Counted from the first letter of the stretch, positions 18,007-28,087 are shown. The stretch is DNA of 64,000 nucleotides from CAZFER01 sp964517495 (GCA_964517495.1 CAZFER010000007.1:1-64000), one strand, 5' to 3'. Numbers and translations are program-made. The notes: generated from the letters alone by a model not told the origin.

Positions 18007-18909
18007 ATGAACGATAACCCCTTGGTTTCAGTCATAGTTCGAACCTATAACCGGCCTCAACGGCTGCAGGAATGCTTGCAGAGTTTGCAAAGACAGACCT
18101 ATCGGCCGCTGGAGATTGTCATTGTAAATGACGCGGGTGAAGATGTCAGCCATTTAATCCCCGTCGAGCTGGGTGATATTCCTTATCAGTATATTTACAA
18201 TCAAGAGAATTTAGGCCGCACAGCCGCATTGAATATCGGCATAGAGGCTGCCAAGGGAGATTATACCGCTTTTTTGGATGACGATGATTTTGTTTATTAC
18301 AATCATATCCAAACACTAATCAACGCCGCAAAGCCACAAAATCTTCCCGTGGTTTACAGCGATGTGTTGAATGTCACTTTTGAGCAAGATCAAATCACCG
18401 GTGAATGGAAACGGGTGAAAGAACAACTGATTTACTCGTTCGACTTTGAAAGTGACAATTTTCTCTTGGCCAATTATATTCCTATAAATTGTCTGCTGAT
18501 CCGGCGTGATTGTTTTGAAGCCGTAGGGCCATTTGACGAGTCGCTATTAATCTATGAGGATTGGGAATTTCTGATTCGTCTTTCACGGCGCTTTCCTTTC
18601 CAGCATGTCCGGACGATTACAGGCGAATACCGACGGCGGGATGATAATTCAAATATCCTGGAACAAGAGTTATATCCCAACAACGAACGGACTGTGAAAC
18701 GGCGATATCGAATGGAACGTGATGGCCGTTTTGATGATATATTCAAACGTACATTCCAGTTGAAACGTGAAATACGCCAGCGTGCCGCACAGTTTGATCA
18801 ACTGATGCGCCAGGCAAATCAGCTTCAAACCCAATTGGCGGAAGCACAAAAAACCATTCTTCAACTCCGCCGGGAGAATAACCAACTCAAAATGGAGCGG
18901 ATGCAATGA
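18007..18909 (+). CDS. Glycosyltransferase family 2 with C-terminal coiled coil
   Basis: This 300-residue GT-A enzyme begins PLVSVIVRTYNRPQRLQECL, has the DDDDF metal/nucleotide-sugar motif (FLDDDDFVY, near 95-103) and an ED motif in IYEDWEFLIRLS typical of the catalytic base region. Residues ~245-300 are a predicted coiled coil rich in Gln, Arg and Leu. It lies between moxR and the DUF58 gene and overlaps the latter by 4 nt (ATGA). It is therefore cotranscribed with the Bat operon, which is not a usual member order. No membrane segment is seen, and the acceptor is unknown. Confidence 0.88.
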   Translation: MNDNPLVSVIVRTYNRPQRLQECLQSLQRQTYRPLEIVIVNDAGEDVSHLIPVELGDIPYQYIYNQENLGRTAALNIGIEAAKGDYTAFLDDDDFVYYNHIQTLINAAKPQNLPVVYSDVLNVTFEQDQITGEWKRVKEQLIYSFDFESDNFLLANYIPINCLLIRRDCFEAVGPFDESLLIYEDWEFLIRLSRRFPFQHVRTITGEYRRRDDNSNILEQELYPNNERTVKRRYRMERDGRFDDIFKRTFQLKREIRQRAAQFDQLMRQANQLQTQLAEAQKTILQLRRENNQLKMERMQ

Positions 18910-19781
18910 TCCCAAAGGAATTGCTGCGGCAAATCCGGCGAATCGAAATACGAACCAACCGCATGGTCAATGATGTGCTGGCCGGTGAATACCATTCGGT
19001 ATTCAAAGGCCAGGGTGTGGAATTTGAAGAAGTGCGTGAATACCAACATGGCGATGACATTCGAACTATCGATTGGAACGTCACCGCACGCATGGGCGAA
19101 CCCTTTGTCAAGCGTTACCGTGAGGAGCGCGAATTGACGGTGATGCTCTTGGTCGACGCCTCGTCTTCCAGCATCTTTGGCACCGCGGAAAAAATGAAAG
19201 GCGAACTGGCGGTTGAACTGAGTGCGGTGCTAGCTTTTTCCGCCATTAAGAATAATGACCGTGTGGGGCTTTTGCTTTTTACTGATCATGTAGAAAAATT
19301 CATTCCTCCTAAAAAAGGGAAAAAACATGTCTTGCGTTTGATACGTGAATTGTTGTTGTTCGAACCCACGGGGGGACAAACGGATATTAAGGAAGCCCTG
19401 GATTTCATGGGGAATTTATTAACCCGCAAAAGTGTAGTCTTTCTTTTATCCGATTTCATGAGCAGCGATTACACAGAGGCTTTACGTATAACCAATAAAA
19501 AACACGATTTAATCACGATTAGCATCACCGATCCTCGAGAAATCGAATTACCTCCGATTGGTTTTCTCGAGTTGGAGGATGCTGAAACAGGAGAGATTGT
19601 TATCATCGATACCTATGACAAGGGAATTCGTAAGCGTTTTACAGACTCTGCTCACGAAGAGATCGACCGCTTAACCCAGGAATTCAAGCGAATGCAAATT
19701 GATCATGTTCCAGTGCGTACGGATCAATCTTATATCGAACCGTTGGTTCGTTTTTTCCATTTGCGGGCCAGCCGCTATTAA
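18906..19781 (+). CDS. DUF58 (VWA-like) protein of the MoxR/Bat system
   Basis: This 291-residue cytosolic protein has the signature REYQHGDDIRTIDWNVTAR near residue 40, and a degenerate von Willebrand A fold with LLVDASSSS as MIDAS-like motif. DUF58 proteins pair with MoxR ATPases in almost all such operons. Its start overlaps the GT2 stop. Twenty-one nt plus a ribosome site separate it from the PPIase gene. Confidence 0.93.
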   Translation: MIPKELLRQIRRIEIRTNRMVNDVLAGEYHSVFKGQGVEFEEVREYQHGDDIRTIDWNVTARMGEPFVKRYREERELTVMLLVDASSSSIFGTAEKMKGELAVELSAVLAFSAIKNNDRVGLLLFTDHVEKFIPPKKGKKHVLRLIRELLLFEPTGGQTDIKEALDFMGNLLTRKSVVFLLSDFMSSDYTEALRITNKKHDLITISITDPREIELPPIGFLELEDAETGEIVIIDTYDKGIRKRFTDSAHEEIDRLTQEFKRMQIDHVPVRTDQSYIEPLVRFFHLRASRY

Positions 19782-19820
19782 CCGGGTTACTAATAATTTA
19801 CATTGTGGAGAGATGGAACA

Positions 19821-21077
19821 ATGCGTGACTATATCATACCGGCGATCAATCTTGTTCTGTTGATCTTTGTACTTTTCATGCTGCTGCTTACAGCAGGCGG
19901 GAGCGGGCAATCCACACTACCTTATTCTCCGGAATTGAGCCGTGAATTGGCCGCGACCTTTCTTGAACAGCAATTATACAAACAAGCCGTTCAGGAATAT
20001 GAACGCTACCTGGCACATGCTGATATCCCTGCTGAACAACAGGCGAATATTCTTTATACCATTGGAACGACATATCTCGATCAATTGCATGATTATGAAA
20101 ATGCTCTGGCCACTTTTTTACGTATAAGCAACTATTATCCTCAATCCCGAATCGCTCCCAAAGCGGAAAGCCGCATGATGAAGTGTTACGAGGAATTAAA
20201 CCGCGGATTTGACGCCCAGCGAAAATTGGAGCAACTGACAGATCTGGAGAAAGAAGAGAAAGAACAAGGCACAGGACCGGTTGTGGCGCAAATTGGCGAT
20301 CAAACCATTACCATGAGCCAGATACAGAACGAGATTGCGGAAATGCCTGAATACATGCGGCGAAATCTAAAAACACCCGAACAACAACTGGAGTATCTTA
20401 AAAATAAAGTCTTTAGAGAACTGCTTTTTGACAAAGCCATTCGCAAGGAATACCACAAGAAAAAAGAAATACGCGAACAAATTAAGGAATATGAAAAACA
20501 AATCCTTGCTCAAACCATCCTGCAAGAGGAAGTACAGAATAAAATCAACATTACACCCAGCGATATTGATCTCTATTACAAAGCCCATAAGGAAGAGTTT
20601 ACGCAACCCTTAACCCTAAAAACCGCTCACATCCAGTTGGAACGCGCGGATCAAGTTAGTGAAGTAACCCAAGCTTTATCCAACGGTATGGATTTTGAAG
20701 AAGCGGTAAAAACCTTTTCCACCAATGCAGAAACCAAAGAAAACAATGGGATGCTTCCCGATATCCGCCAAGGCTCCAGTACCATCCCAGGCATCGGCAA
20801 TGCCCCGGATATGATTGCTTCCCTGATGAAATTGGAAGAGGGAGCCATCAGCCCTCCCTTGGAAGGACCTGAACATATTCACATATTCAAAATCATGCAG
20901 CGCATTCCCGAACAGGTTAAACCATTGGACCAGGTTAGACAACAGGTTGAATCCCGCGTGCAGATGTTGAAGCAACGAGAATTACAGCAGCAACTGATTC
21001 AAGAGATGCTCAGCGCGGAGAAAGTTAAAATTCACGAGGCATATTTTAAATCAGCTCAATCCGGACCAAACCAATAA
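19821..21077 (+). CDS. Membrane-anchored TPR/PpiC-type peptidyl-prolyl isomerase
   Basis: The ATG at 19821 is preferred over an in-frame TTG at 19803; GGAGAGATGG lies just upstream. The ~418-residue protein has an N-terminal hydrophobic anchor (~residues 5-25) and a helical TPR-like part (~35-135). A SurA-like N-terminal helical domain follows (VVAQIGDQTITMSQIQNE onward), then a parvulin domain (~250-390, with GMDFEEAVKTFS and LKLEEGAISPPLEGP-like segments). Parvulins of this type fold envelope proteins. Its place inside a Bat operon suggests it assists the exported domains of the Bat proteins. Confidence 0.85.
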   Translation: MRDYIIPAINLVLLIFVLFMLLLTAGGSGQSTLPYSPELSRELAATFLEQQLYKQAVQEYERYLAHADIPAEQQANILYTIGTTYLDQLHDYENALATFLRISNYYPQSRIAPKAESRMMKCYEELNRGFDAQRKLEQLTDLEKEEKEQGTGPVVAQIGDQTITMSQIQNEIAEMPEYMRRNLKTPEQQLEYLKNKVFRELLFDKAIRKEYHKKKEIREQIKEYEKQILAQTILQEEVQNKINITPSDIDLYYKAHKEEFTQPLTLKTAHIQLERADQVSEVTQALSNGMDFEEAVKTFSTNAETKENNGMLPDIRQGSSTIPGIGNAPDMIASLMKLEEGAISPPLEGPEHIHIFKIMQRIPEQVKPLDQVRQQVESRVQMLKQRELQQQLIQEMLSAEKVKIHEAYFKSAQSGPNQ

Positions 21078-21101
21078 ACTGAAATCAATCTAAAAAGGAT
21101 T

Positions 21102-22478
21102 ATGTCGACAAGTTTACTTTATTGTACTTTATTGATTTGCATGGCGGCCTCTCCCTCACCGATGAATGCCACAGGTGAGATAGAACCATCTTTGTATCCT
21201 GAAGTGGAAACCCATGTTGACCGTAATGAGATACTCATCGGCGATGTGATTCACCTTTCGGTCAGTATTACCCATGATCCCTCCGTTTCGATTATCGAAC
21301 GAAATGAGGCCCTTAATCTGGGCCAATTTGAAATGAAGGAGATCAACCCGAAACCTGTCAAAACCCTTCCATCCGGCAGACAGAAAAAGACGATTGAATA
21401 TGTCCTGTCCACTTATTTCACCGGTAAATTTACAATCCCTGCATTTACCTTTCAGTTCAGAACCGAAGATGGAGCAATTGGCGAAGTTCAAACAGTTCCG
21501 ATCACCATAAATGTCCGCAGTTTGACTCCCGAGGAATCTGAAGATCTGGATATCCGTGATATCAAAGAGCCTGTTGTGATTGAAACCCCCGGCCGGTTAA
21601 TGAAAATCACATTAATTGTTCTTGGAATTATTAACCTGATTATCACACTATTTTTTATATGGCGTTTTCTACGGCAATTGTATCCACCCCGGGCAGAGGT
21701 TGAATACATCCCCCCGGGACAGGCGCATGAACGAGCATTGGACGCCCTGTCAGGAATTCGGCAGAATGAGGACTATTTCGAAAATAAAAACTATAAAGCC
21801 TTTTCTAGCCATATCAGCGAAGTGATTCGTGTTTATATAAACCGCAGATGGCAAATTCATGCCATGGATTTAACCACAGATGAAATCATGAACGCTCTGA
21901 ATCAATTGGATCTGGATGACGTCATTCTTGGCCATTTTCGAACATTTTTTGAAACCTGTGATTTGATAAAATTTGCCAAATACGAGCCCTCATCTGATGA
22001 AATGAATCAGTTGGTGGATACCGCGAAAGAGGCCATCAATCAAACCAAACTTGAAGAAGAGGCGATTGAAACACAACCGGAAAAAATGCTTGAAGACCGG
22101 CCTAAATCGCTCTTCTCATCTTTCTTTGGCGATCCCGATGTTCCTGTGGAAGTTCGCATTGGAGGGATGATGGTCCAAGCACTTTGTGTTTTGCTATTTC
22201 TGGATGGCCTTTATGACATGATTCAGCATGTGGATTGGGCGCCAGTCACTCAGCTCATAACCTCGGTGATCCTGTTCTGGTTTGCCCGGGGATTTTGTTT
22301 TGGATATCGCATCTGTGTTTATTACACTTTAAAAGATACCATCCTGGCTTGTAGTGGATTGGTGTTATTGTTTGTCAGCGGTTTACGATTTGAAGCCTAT
22401 TTGTTAACCGCGGTGATTATTGTATTAATGATCACCCCAATTGTATTTGCTTATTTAAATTGGAAAGAACTACATTAA
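21102..22478 (+). CDS. BatD-like membrane protein with extra C-terminal membrane domain
   Basis: This 458-residue protein has a signal peptide (1-25), then an Ig-like BatD domain (YPEVETHVDRNEILIGDVIHL onward, ~30-160). One membrane segment (~168-190) and a cytosolic helical region follow. Three or four more hydrophobic segments lie in residues ~350-455. Typical BatD proteins have a single C-terminal segment, so the extra membrane domain is unusual. It ends 17 nt before the first VWA gene. Confidence 0.7.
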   Translation: MSTSLLYCTLLICMAASPSPMNATGEIEPSLYPEVETHVDRNEILIGDVIHLSVSITHDPSVSIIERNEALNLGQFEMKEINPKPVKTLPSGRQKKTIEYVLSTYFTGKFTIPAFTFQFRTEDGAIGEVQTVPITINVRSLTPEESEDLDIRDIKEPVVIETPGRLMKITLIVLGIINLIITLFFIWRFLRQLYPPRAEVEYIPPGQAHERALDALSGIRQNEDYFENKNYKAFSSHISEVIRVYINRRWQIHAMDLTTDEIMNALNQLDLDDVILGHFRTFFETCDLIKFAKYEPSSDEMNQLVDTAKEAINQTKLEEEAIETQPEKMLEDRPKSLFSSFFGDPDVPVEVRIGGMMVQALCVLLFLDGLYDMIQHVDWAPVTQLITSVILFWFARGFCFGYRICVYYTLKDTILACSGLVLLFVSGLRFEAYLLTAVIIVLMITPIVFAYLNWKELH

Positions 22479-22495
22479 GTCGAAGATAAAAAACC

Positions 22496-23512
22496 ATGCG
22501 TTTTGCTTATTATTGGTATTTAACATTAATCATCATCATTCCGTTCTTGATCTGGCGGTATATCTATTGGAAAGGAACCGCCCCGCTCAAATACTCGGAT
22601 ATTGGCCGGGTAAAAAAAGCATTTGGTGTGGCGAGTTCCCGCCCCCCTGCAACCCATACGCTTAGGCACCTCCTCTTTGGGCTGCGATTAGTGGTTTTAA
22701 CTCTATTTATTCTATCCATCGCCAGGCCGCAGGCAGAGATCGTGAGCAGCGAAATTTACACAGAAGGTGTAGATATCATTTTGACTGTCGATGTGTCCGG
22801 CAGTATGGACTTCATCGATCTTGATGTGCAAAACAAACGCACGCGTTTGGAAGTTACTAAAGAGGCGGTCAAGACATTCGTCAACGGACGGCAGAATGAC
22901 CGTATAGGCATGCTGGTGTTTGCATCAGAAGCCTTTTTGCAATGCCCCTTAACGGTTGATTACGGCATTGTGAAGAATTTTCTGGACGATGTGCGCATTG
23001 GGATGATTGACGAACGCAGCACCGCAATTGGTAACGCCATCGCTTCCGCCCTGAACCGTTTACGCTATACAGAAGCAAAAAGCAAGGTGGTCGTACTCAT
23101 TACCGATGGTGCCAATAATGCTGGCCAGATTGATCCCTTTACCGCGGCGGAAATGGCGAAAGCCTTGGATGTGAAGATCTATACGATTGGGGTTGGAGGA
23201 AGAGGCACTCCCTTTATGATAAAAAAGGGGATCTTTGGCAAAACAATGGTTCCCTACCCCGATGCGGAGCGGGTGGATGAATACTCCCTGACTCGGATTG
23301 CAGAAATTACCAATGGAAAATATTTCCGGGCCACCGACACAAAAGGATTTTTCAAGATATTTGAAGAAATTGATGCATTGGAAAAAACCAAGATTCGATC
23401 AGAAGCGCATCGCCGCTTTCGCGAATTATTCCCATATACGCTTATCCCGGCATTGGTTTTATTATTGATCGAAGCAATATTATCCCAAACCAGGTTTAGA
23501 AAATTACCATGA
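22496..23512 (+). CDS. batA: BatA-type VWA-domain membrane protein
   Basis: This 338-residue protein has two N-terminal membrane segments (~5-22 and ~58-75), a von Willebrand A domain (~90-300) and a C-terminal membrane segment (~312-330). The MIDAS metal site is intact: DVSGSMDF, with later TAIGNAIA and LITDGANNAG. Bat (Bacteroides aerotolerance) VWA proteins are thought to be presented to the MoxR ATPase. The stop overlaps the batB start by 4 nt (ATGA). Confidence 0.93.
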   Translation: MRFAYYWYLTLIIIIPFLIWRYIYWKGTAPLKYSDIGRVKKAFGVASSRPPATHTLRHLLFGLRLVVLTLFILSIARPQAEIVSSEIYTEGVDIILTVDVSGSMDFIDLDVQNKRTRLEVTKEAVKTFVNGRQNDRIGMLVFASEAFLQCPLTVDYGIVKNFLDDVRIGMIDERSTAIGNAIASALNRLRYTEAKSKVVVLITDGANNAGQIDPFTAAEMAKALDVKIYTIGVGGRGTPFMIKKGIFGKTMVPYPDAERVDEYSLTRIAEITNGKYFRATDTKGFFKIFEEIDALEKTKIRSEAHRRFRELFPYTLIPALVLLLIEAILSQTRFRKLP

Positions 23513-24561
23513 GATTTGCGTCATATAATACATTAAATGCATTGCTTTTACTGATTCCACTCTACCTTTTCCTGCGCTGGGCATGGAAAAAGCGGATTAT
23601 GGCCCTGCAGCGTTTTGGTAATCTGGAATTGGTGGAACGGTTGATGGAAGGCGTAAGCCGGCGAAACCAAAAACTGAAATTAGTTTTGATATTCCTTGTC
23701 TTTGCACTGTCTTTACTGGCATTGGCCCGTCCATTGTGGGGGCAAAAGGAGCAAGAGATTATATCACGCGGGCATGACATTATCATTGCTCTCGACGTAT
23801 CAAAAAGTATGTTGGCCGAAGATATTAAACCTAACCGATTGGCACGGGCTAAATTGGAGATTTCAAATTTGATCGATCGAATGCAGGGAAACCGGATTGG
23901 CTTGGTCATCTTTGCAGGGGAGGCGTTTACTCAATGCCCTCTCACTCTGGATTATGCTGCCGCCAAAATATTACTTGAAGAAGTGGAAGTCGGCTCCATT
24001 CCTATCCCGGGTACAGCCATATCAAAATCCATCACAAAATCGCTTGAATCCTTTCCACCTGGAGAACGTGAATCCCGGGTGATTATTTTGATCACCGACG
24101 GTGAAGATACGGTGCAGGATCCTATCTCTGCTGCAGAAAAGGCAGCGGAGGAAGGCGTTATGATTTACGCCATCGGAATAGGCAATCAAATGGGACAACC
24201 CATTCCCATCCGGGATGAAGCGGGAAACCTGCAAGGATATGTTCAAGATAGTGAAGGAAATGTGATTAACAGTAAATTGGATGTAGAAACACTAAGAAAC
24301 ATATGCCAAACAACCAATGGTGCCTATTACAATGTGCAATCAGCCGATTTGGGCTTAAACAAAATCTATGAACATATGGAACAACGCCGCCAACAAAAAC
24401 TATTGGAAACCCGGTTCGTCACTCAATTTGAGGAACGGTTTGAATATTTCCTGCTTCCCGCATTGATCTGTTTGTTGTTGGAAATGTTATTATCCGACCG
24501 CAAGCGGGCTCCCAAACGAACAGTGGGCGGTTACCAAAAAAATGAGTTACACTCTAATTAA
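23509..24561 (+). CDS. batB: BatB-type VWA-domain membrane protein
   Basis: This paralogue of the previous gene has 350 residues and the same layout of membrane segments around a VWA domain. Its MIDAS is DVSKSMLAED, with GTAISKSI and LITDGEDTVQD. A C-terminal hydrophobic stretch (FEYFLLPALICLLLEMLL) is followed by a basic tail. It overlaps batA by 4 nt and is followed after 27 nt by the TPR gene. The two VWA proteins likely form a heteromeric membrane complex. Confidence 0.93.
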   Translation: MRFASYNTLNALLLLIPLYLFLRWAWKKRIMALQRFGNLELVERLMEGVSRRNQKLKLVLIFLVFALSLLALARPLWGQKEQEIISRGHDIIIALDVSKSMLAEDIKPNRLARAKLEISNLIDRMQGNRIGLVIFAGEAFTQCPLTLDYAAAKILLEEVEVGSIPIPGTAISKSITKSLESFPPGERESRVIILITDGEDTVQDPISAAEKAAEEGVMIYAIGIGNQMGQPIPIRDEAGNLQGYVQDSEGNVINSKLDVETLRNICQTTNGAYYNVQSADLGLNKIYEHMEQRRQQKLLETRFVTQFEERFEYFLLPALICLLLEMLLSDRKRAPKRTVGGYQKNELHSN

Positions 24562-24588
24562 ACCACTTTTTATCGAGGAGAGGTAAAT

Positions 24589-25413
24589 ATGAAGAAATAT
24601 ATAAAAACCCAACTCAATTCTGTTCTCCTCATTTTGATTGCGTCGCTTCACTTGGGATTATTCAACCCATTACGCGATCGAACGGTGGAAGCCAATCGTC
24701 TATACTATCAGGGCGAGTATGAAAAAGCCATTCAACAATACACCGATATTGAAGCCACCCTTGCACCTGAATCAGAAGAGTTGCATTACAATATGGGGAA
24801 CGCTTATTTCAAACTTGAAGATTACGAAAAAGCCACCCAAGCCTACCTCAAGGCTATTGGTTCACCTGACGAGAAACTGGCAGCCAAGGCCCATTATTCC
24901 ATCGGCAACTGCCTTTTCCGGCAGGAAGATTACGTCAAAGCCATTGAATCATATATCCGTTCCCTGGAATTGAATCCGGATGATGAAGACACCAAATACA
25001 ACCTCGAAGTGGCTCGCCGCAAGTTGAAAGACCAAATGGATAAAAATAAAGATCAAATGGAAAATCAACAACAGCAGCAACAGCAACAGCAACAAAATCA
25101 ACAACAATCTCAGCAGGATCAACAGGATCAGCAGCAAAATCAAACCGAACAGCAACAACAGCAATCTCAAAATCAAGACCAACAGCAGGAACAACAAAAC
25201 CAGCAACAGCCTCAAAATAATCAGCAACAAAACGATCAGCAGGAACAACAATCCAATCAAGCCCAACCCAGTGATGAGCAACCCGATGATCAAATGAGCA
25301 AAGCACAAGCCTTGCAACTACTTGATAATCTTGAAGAAAACGAAAAAGAGCGGCGTAAAGAATTTAAACGTTTTAAAACCTCCAGACCTGTCAACGTTGA
25401 AAAAGATTGGTAA
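24589..25413 (+). CDS. batC: BatC-type TPR protein with long Gln-rich region
   Basis: This 274-residue protein has a signal/anchor (~8-25) and three or four TPR units (~35-150, for example GEYEKAIQQYTDIEA and EDYVKAIESYIRSLELNP). A stretch of about 80 residues, mostly Gln with Asn, Asp and Glu, follows (25060-25270 in DNA, CAA/CAG repeats). A charged C-terminus ends in NVEKDW, a typical BatC-family ending. TPRs in this family are expected to bind the other Bat proteins. The batD start follows directly. Confidence 0.85.
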   Translation: MKKYIKTQLNSVLLILIASLHLGLFNPLRDRTVEANRLYYQGEYEKAIQQYTDIEATLAPESEELHYNMGNAYFKLEDYEKATQAYLKAIGSPDEKLAAKAHYSIGNCLFRQEDYVKAIESYIRSLELNPDDEDTKYNLEVARRKLKDQMDKNKDQMENQQQQQQQQQQNQQQSQQDQQDQQQNQTEQQQQQSQNQDQQQEQQNQQQPQNNQQQNDQQEQQSNQAQPSDEQPDDQMSKAQALQLLDNLEENEKERRKEFKRFKTSRPVNVEKDW

Positions 25414-25430
25414 GAGGAGGCCTACAAACC

Positions 25431-27245
25431 GTGATTATGAAAAATCGTAACATACGATTATTAATTATCCCATGCACAATTGCTTTGGCGATAACATGTA
25501 TCCAAGCAGGTTATGCCGATGTCAGTTTGCAAGCCAGGCTCGAGAGTTCTGTCATTCGAGTGAATGAATCCACTCCCTTGCTGGTGACTGCAACCATAAC
25601 GGGAGGAGAGTCACTCTCCGCCCCTAAAATCCCCAACCAGGAGGGATTGCAATTTCAATATTTATCCCAATCCCAACAATCACAATTCTCATTTTCAAAT
25701 GGCCGAACCACCATGTCTCAAGTGGTTCAATGGAAGTATGAAGTCATTGCACTGAAAGAAGGAAAATATACCCTGGACAACATACAAATTCCAGGAGAGT
25801 CAGGCAATCCCATTAAAGCCAACCCGATAAAACTCACCGTCCTGGCCACGAGTGAATCAAAACCAACTCCCAAGCAAAATTCCTATGGGGTGTTGGTTAC
25901 AGCCGAACTCAACAAGGAAAATGCAGTTGTCGGCGAAGAGATTATTCTTACTTATGATGCATGGATCCCTCCCAATCGAGGGATTGATCCAGCGAAAATC
26001 GAAGATCAGCGCGGCCAATTTCAAGGCTTTTGGACTGAAATTTATGACTACGGTGATAACCGCCCCGTTCAAAACATGAGAACACAGGATGGCACAATCT
26101 ATAAAAAATTCCCTTTGATTCGCTATATTCTTTATCCATTAAAACCAGGGAAATACACGATTCCACCTTTGACATTGGTATGCCGGGTTCCAGAAGGCGG
26201 TAATCTCTCGTCATTTCCTTTTCAACGGAGAATGAAACATATTAGTGTGGCTTCGACCGAAGCAGTCATCCAGGTCGATCCTCTGCCAAATGAAGGAAAA
26301 CCAGATATCTTTCAGGGAGCAGTGGGGAATTTCCAGTTAGAAGGCCAGGTGGAAAACACCGAGATTAATGAAGGAGATACCATCACCCTTAAAGTGGTAT
26401 TGCGGGGCGAGGGAAATATCCGTAACGTGCCGTCCCCCATTCTTCCAGATCTCAGTAAATTTCAAGAATTCCAAGCGGATAAGGATGAAGAAATTCAGAT
26501 CACGTTAGAGGGCGTTAAAGGGAGAATACAATACACTTATCCTTTGTTACCCCATGATCTCAACGCGAATACCATCGGTCCGGTACGGTTTGCTTACTTT
26601 GATCCGGAACAAGATAAATACCAGGTCCTTTCGACCGATCCGATCCAATTAACTATCCACTCGCTGCGAAACAGCATGCAAGGCATGGGATATACATCAG
26701 ACCGCCGGATCATTTACCGTATTGGGGACGATTTTCGTTTTGTCATATCCTCTCCACTTGTTTTATCTACGATATTTCTGCCTGTATATCAAACGCCAAC
26801 ATTTTGGATTCTTTTTGTTACTCCGATTTTCATTATTGCTTTTGGGTTTTATTGGAAACGGCGGCGAGAGTTTTTGGAATACCATCCAGCCGTGCGGCAA
26901 AGTAAAAAGGCACCACGCCAGGCCAAGAGATTATTAACCGATGCCAGGAAAGCCTTTCAAAATGGAGAATTGGAATCTGTTTTTTCCCATCTGGAAAAAG
27001 CAGTGACCGATTATATCTCCAAGCGTTGGGATTTTTCCTGCGCTGGCATGACGTCCCAGGAATTGCAAAACGCTCTACAACAGAATGGCGTTTCTGAAGA
27101 TGTTTCTGGGCAAGTCATCACACGCTTGGTAGATTTAGGCGCTGCGCGTTTTTCGGGCACAACGCATCAACATGAAGCGGTCCAATCCCATATTATGGAA
27201 ACAGAAAAAATACTCAGTATGTTAATGAAACAAAAAACGGTCTAA
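25431..27245 (+). CDS. batD: BatD oxygen-tolerance protein
   Basis: GTG at 25431 is chosen because AAGAGGAGG lies about 10 nt upstream; ATG at 25437 is the alternative, and the frame is also open from 25407. About 604 residues: signal peptide, several Ig-like beta domains (~30-440, starting DVSLQARLESSVIRVNEST and including the VVGEEIILTYD and INEGDTITLKVVLRGEGN segments), a membrane segment (~455-475), and a cytosolic helical tail (~490-600, DARKAFQNGELESVFSHLEKAV). The same BatD hallmarks occur in two other genes of the operon, so this operon has at least three related exported beta-domain proteins. Confidence 0.9.
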   Translation: MIMKNRNIRLLIIPCTIALAITCIQAGYADVSLQARLESSVIRVNESTPLLVTATITGGESLSAPKIPNQEGLQFQYLSQSQQSQFSFSNGRTTMSQVVQWKYEVIALKEGKYTLDNIQIPGESGNPIKANPIKLTVLATSESKPTPKQNSYGVLVTAELNKENAVVGEEIILTYDAWIPPNRGIDPAKIEDQRGQFQGFWTEIYDYGDNRPVQNMRTQDGTIYKKFPLIRYILYPLKPGKYTIPPLTLVCRVPEGGNLSSFPFQRRMKHISVASTEAVIQVDPLPNEGKPDIFQGAVGNFQLEGQVENTEINEGDTITLKVVLRGEGNIRNVPSPILPDLSKFQEFQADKDEEIQITLEGVKGRIQYTYPLLPHDLNANTIGPVRFAYFDPEQDKYQVLSTDPIQLTIHSLRNSMQGMGYTSDRRIIYRIGDDFRFVISSPLVLSTIFLPVYQTPTFWILFVTPIFIIAFGFYWKRRREFLEYHPAVRQSKKAPRQAKRLLTDARKAFQNGELESVFSHLEKAVTDYISKRWDFSCAGMTSQELQNALQQNGVSEDVSGQVITRLVDLGAARFSGTTHQHEAVQSHIMETEKILSMLMKQKTV

Positions 27246-28087
27246 TGAATATACATTACCACGCTCGCAGCTTGGGCATATCAATTTTGCTTGCTTTACT
27301 AATCATGGCCTCCAATTCCATCGCCGGGCTTCATGCCGCAGAGGTTAATCCTTTATTACCCAAAGGATATCAAGAAGATTTGGACCAGGATGGTATTATG
27401 CGGCAGGCCGAAAAATACTATGTGGATAACGACCTGCAAAAAGCTCTGCAAGGTTATCAGTATCTTCACAAACTGGGTATTCGCAACGGCTACTTGTTTT
27501 ATAACCTGGGTAACACCTATCTTCGCCTGGGCCATATCGGACCGGCCATGCTTTGGTATGAGCGTGCCTTGCGATATCTCCCCCGGCATGGAGACCTGCG
27601 TATCAATTACAATTATGCGCGAAATCAATTGGTCGATGAGGAATTTCAACAGCCGGGTTACGGCGGGACTATTGATTTTATGTTGGGGATTCACCATTAC
27701 TTGAATTTACGCGAAAGTATCATTTGCATGTTGATCTGCTTCTGGTTATTAAGCATCAGCATTGTTACACAATGGTTTATCCGTTCAGAAAAATTGAAAG
27801 CATGGTTCAAAATCCCTTGTTGGATACTATTGGTTGCGTTTATACTTTTCTTTTTATCTTCTGCATTTAAAATTTGGCAATATGAATCACGATCAGAAGC
27901 CATTGTCATGGAATCGGCAGTCGATGTTAAAACAGGCCCAAGCGAGGAACTGGAAACAGCCTTTACCTTGCATGAAGGCACCAAGATAAGAATTATTCAT
28001 CGACAGAGTGAATGGTTTCGAATTGAATTACCAGGCCATGCCGCTTTAAACGGCTGGATGCCGAAAAACACGGTTGAACGTATTTAA
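27245..28087 (+). CDS. batE: BatE-type TPR membrane protein with SH3-like end
   Basis: This 280-residue protein has a signal peptide (~10-30) and TPR units (~50-125, YYVDNDLQKALQGYQYL and GPAMLWYERALRYLP). Two membrane segments (~157-178 and ~190-210) follow, then a C-terminal bacterial SH3-like domain (~225-280, VDVKTGPSEELETAFTLHEGT, ending LNGWMPKNTVERI). This matches the usual BatE architecture. Start overlaps the batD stop by one base (TAATG). It is the last Bat gene, 56 nt before groEL. Confidence 0.88.
   Translation: MNIHYHARSLGISILLALLIMASNSIAGLHAAEVNPLLPKGYQEDLDQDGIMRQAEKYYVDNDLQKALQGYQYLHKLGIRNGYLFYNLGNTYLRLGHIGPAMLWYERALRYLPRHGDLRINYNYARNQLVDEEFQQPGYGGTIDFMLGIHHYLNLRESIICMLICFWLLSISIVTQWFIRSEKLKAWFKIPCWILLVAFILFFLSSAFKIWQYESRSEAIVMESAVDVKTGPSEELETAFTLHEGTKIRIIHRQSEWFRIELPGHAALNGWMPKNTVERI

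Noticed and set aside
24935..25317. Long hydrophobic minus-strand frames opposite the Gln-rich region
   Set aside because: CAA/CAG runs read backwards give Leu/Val-rich frames; this is a composition artefact.
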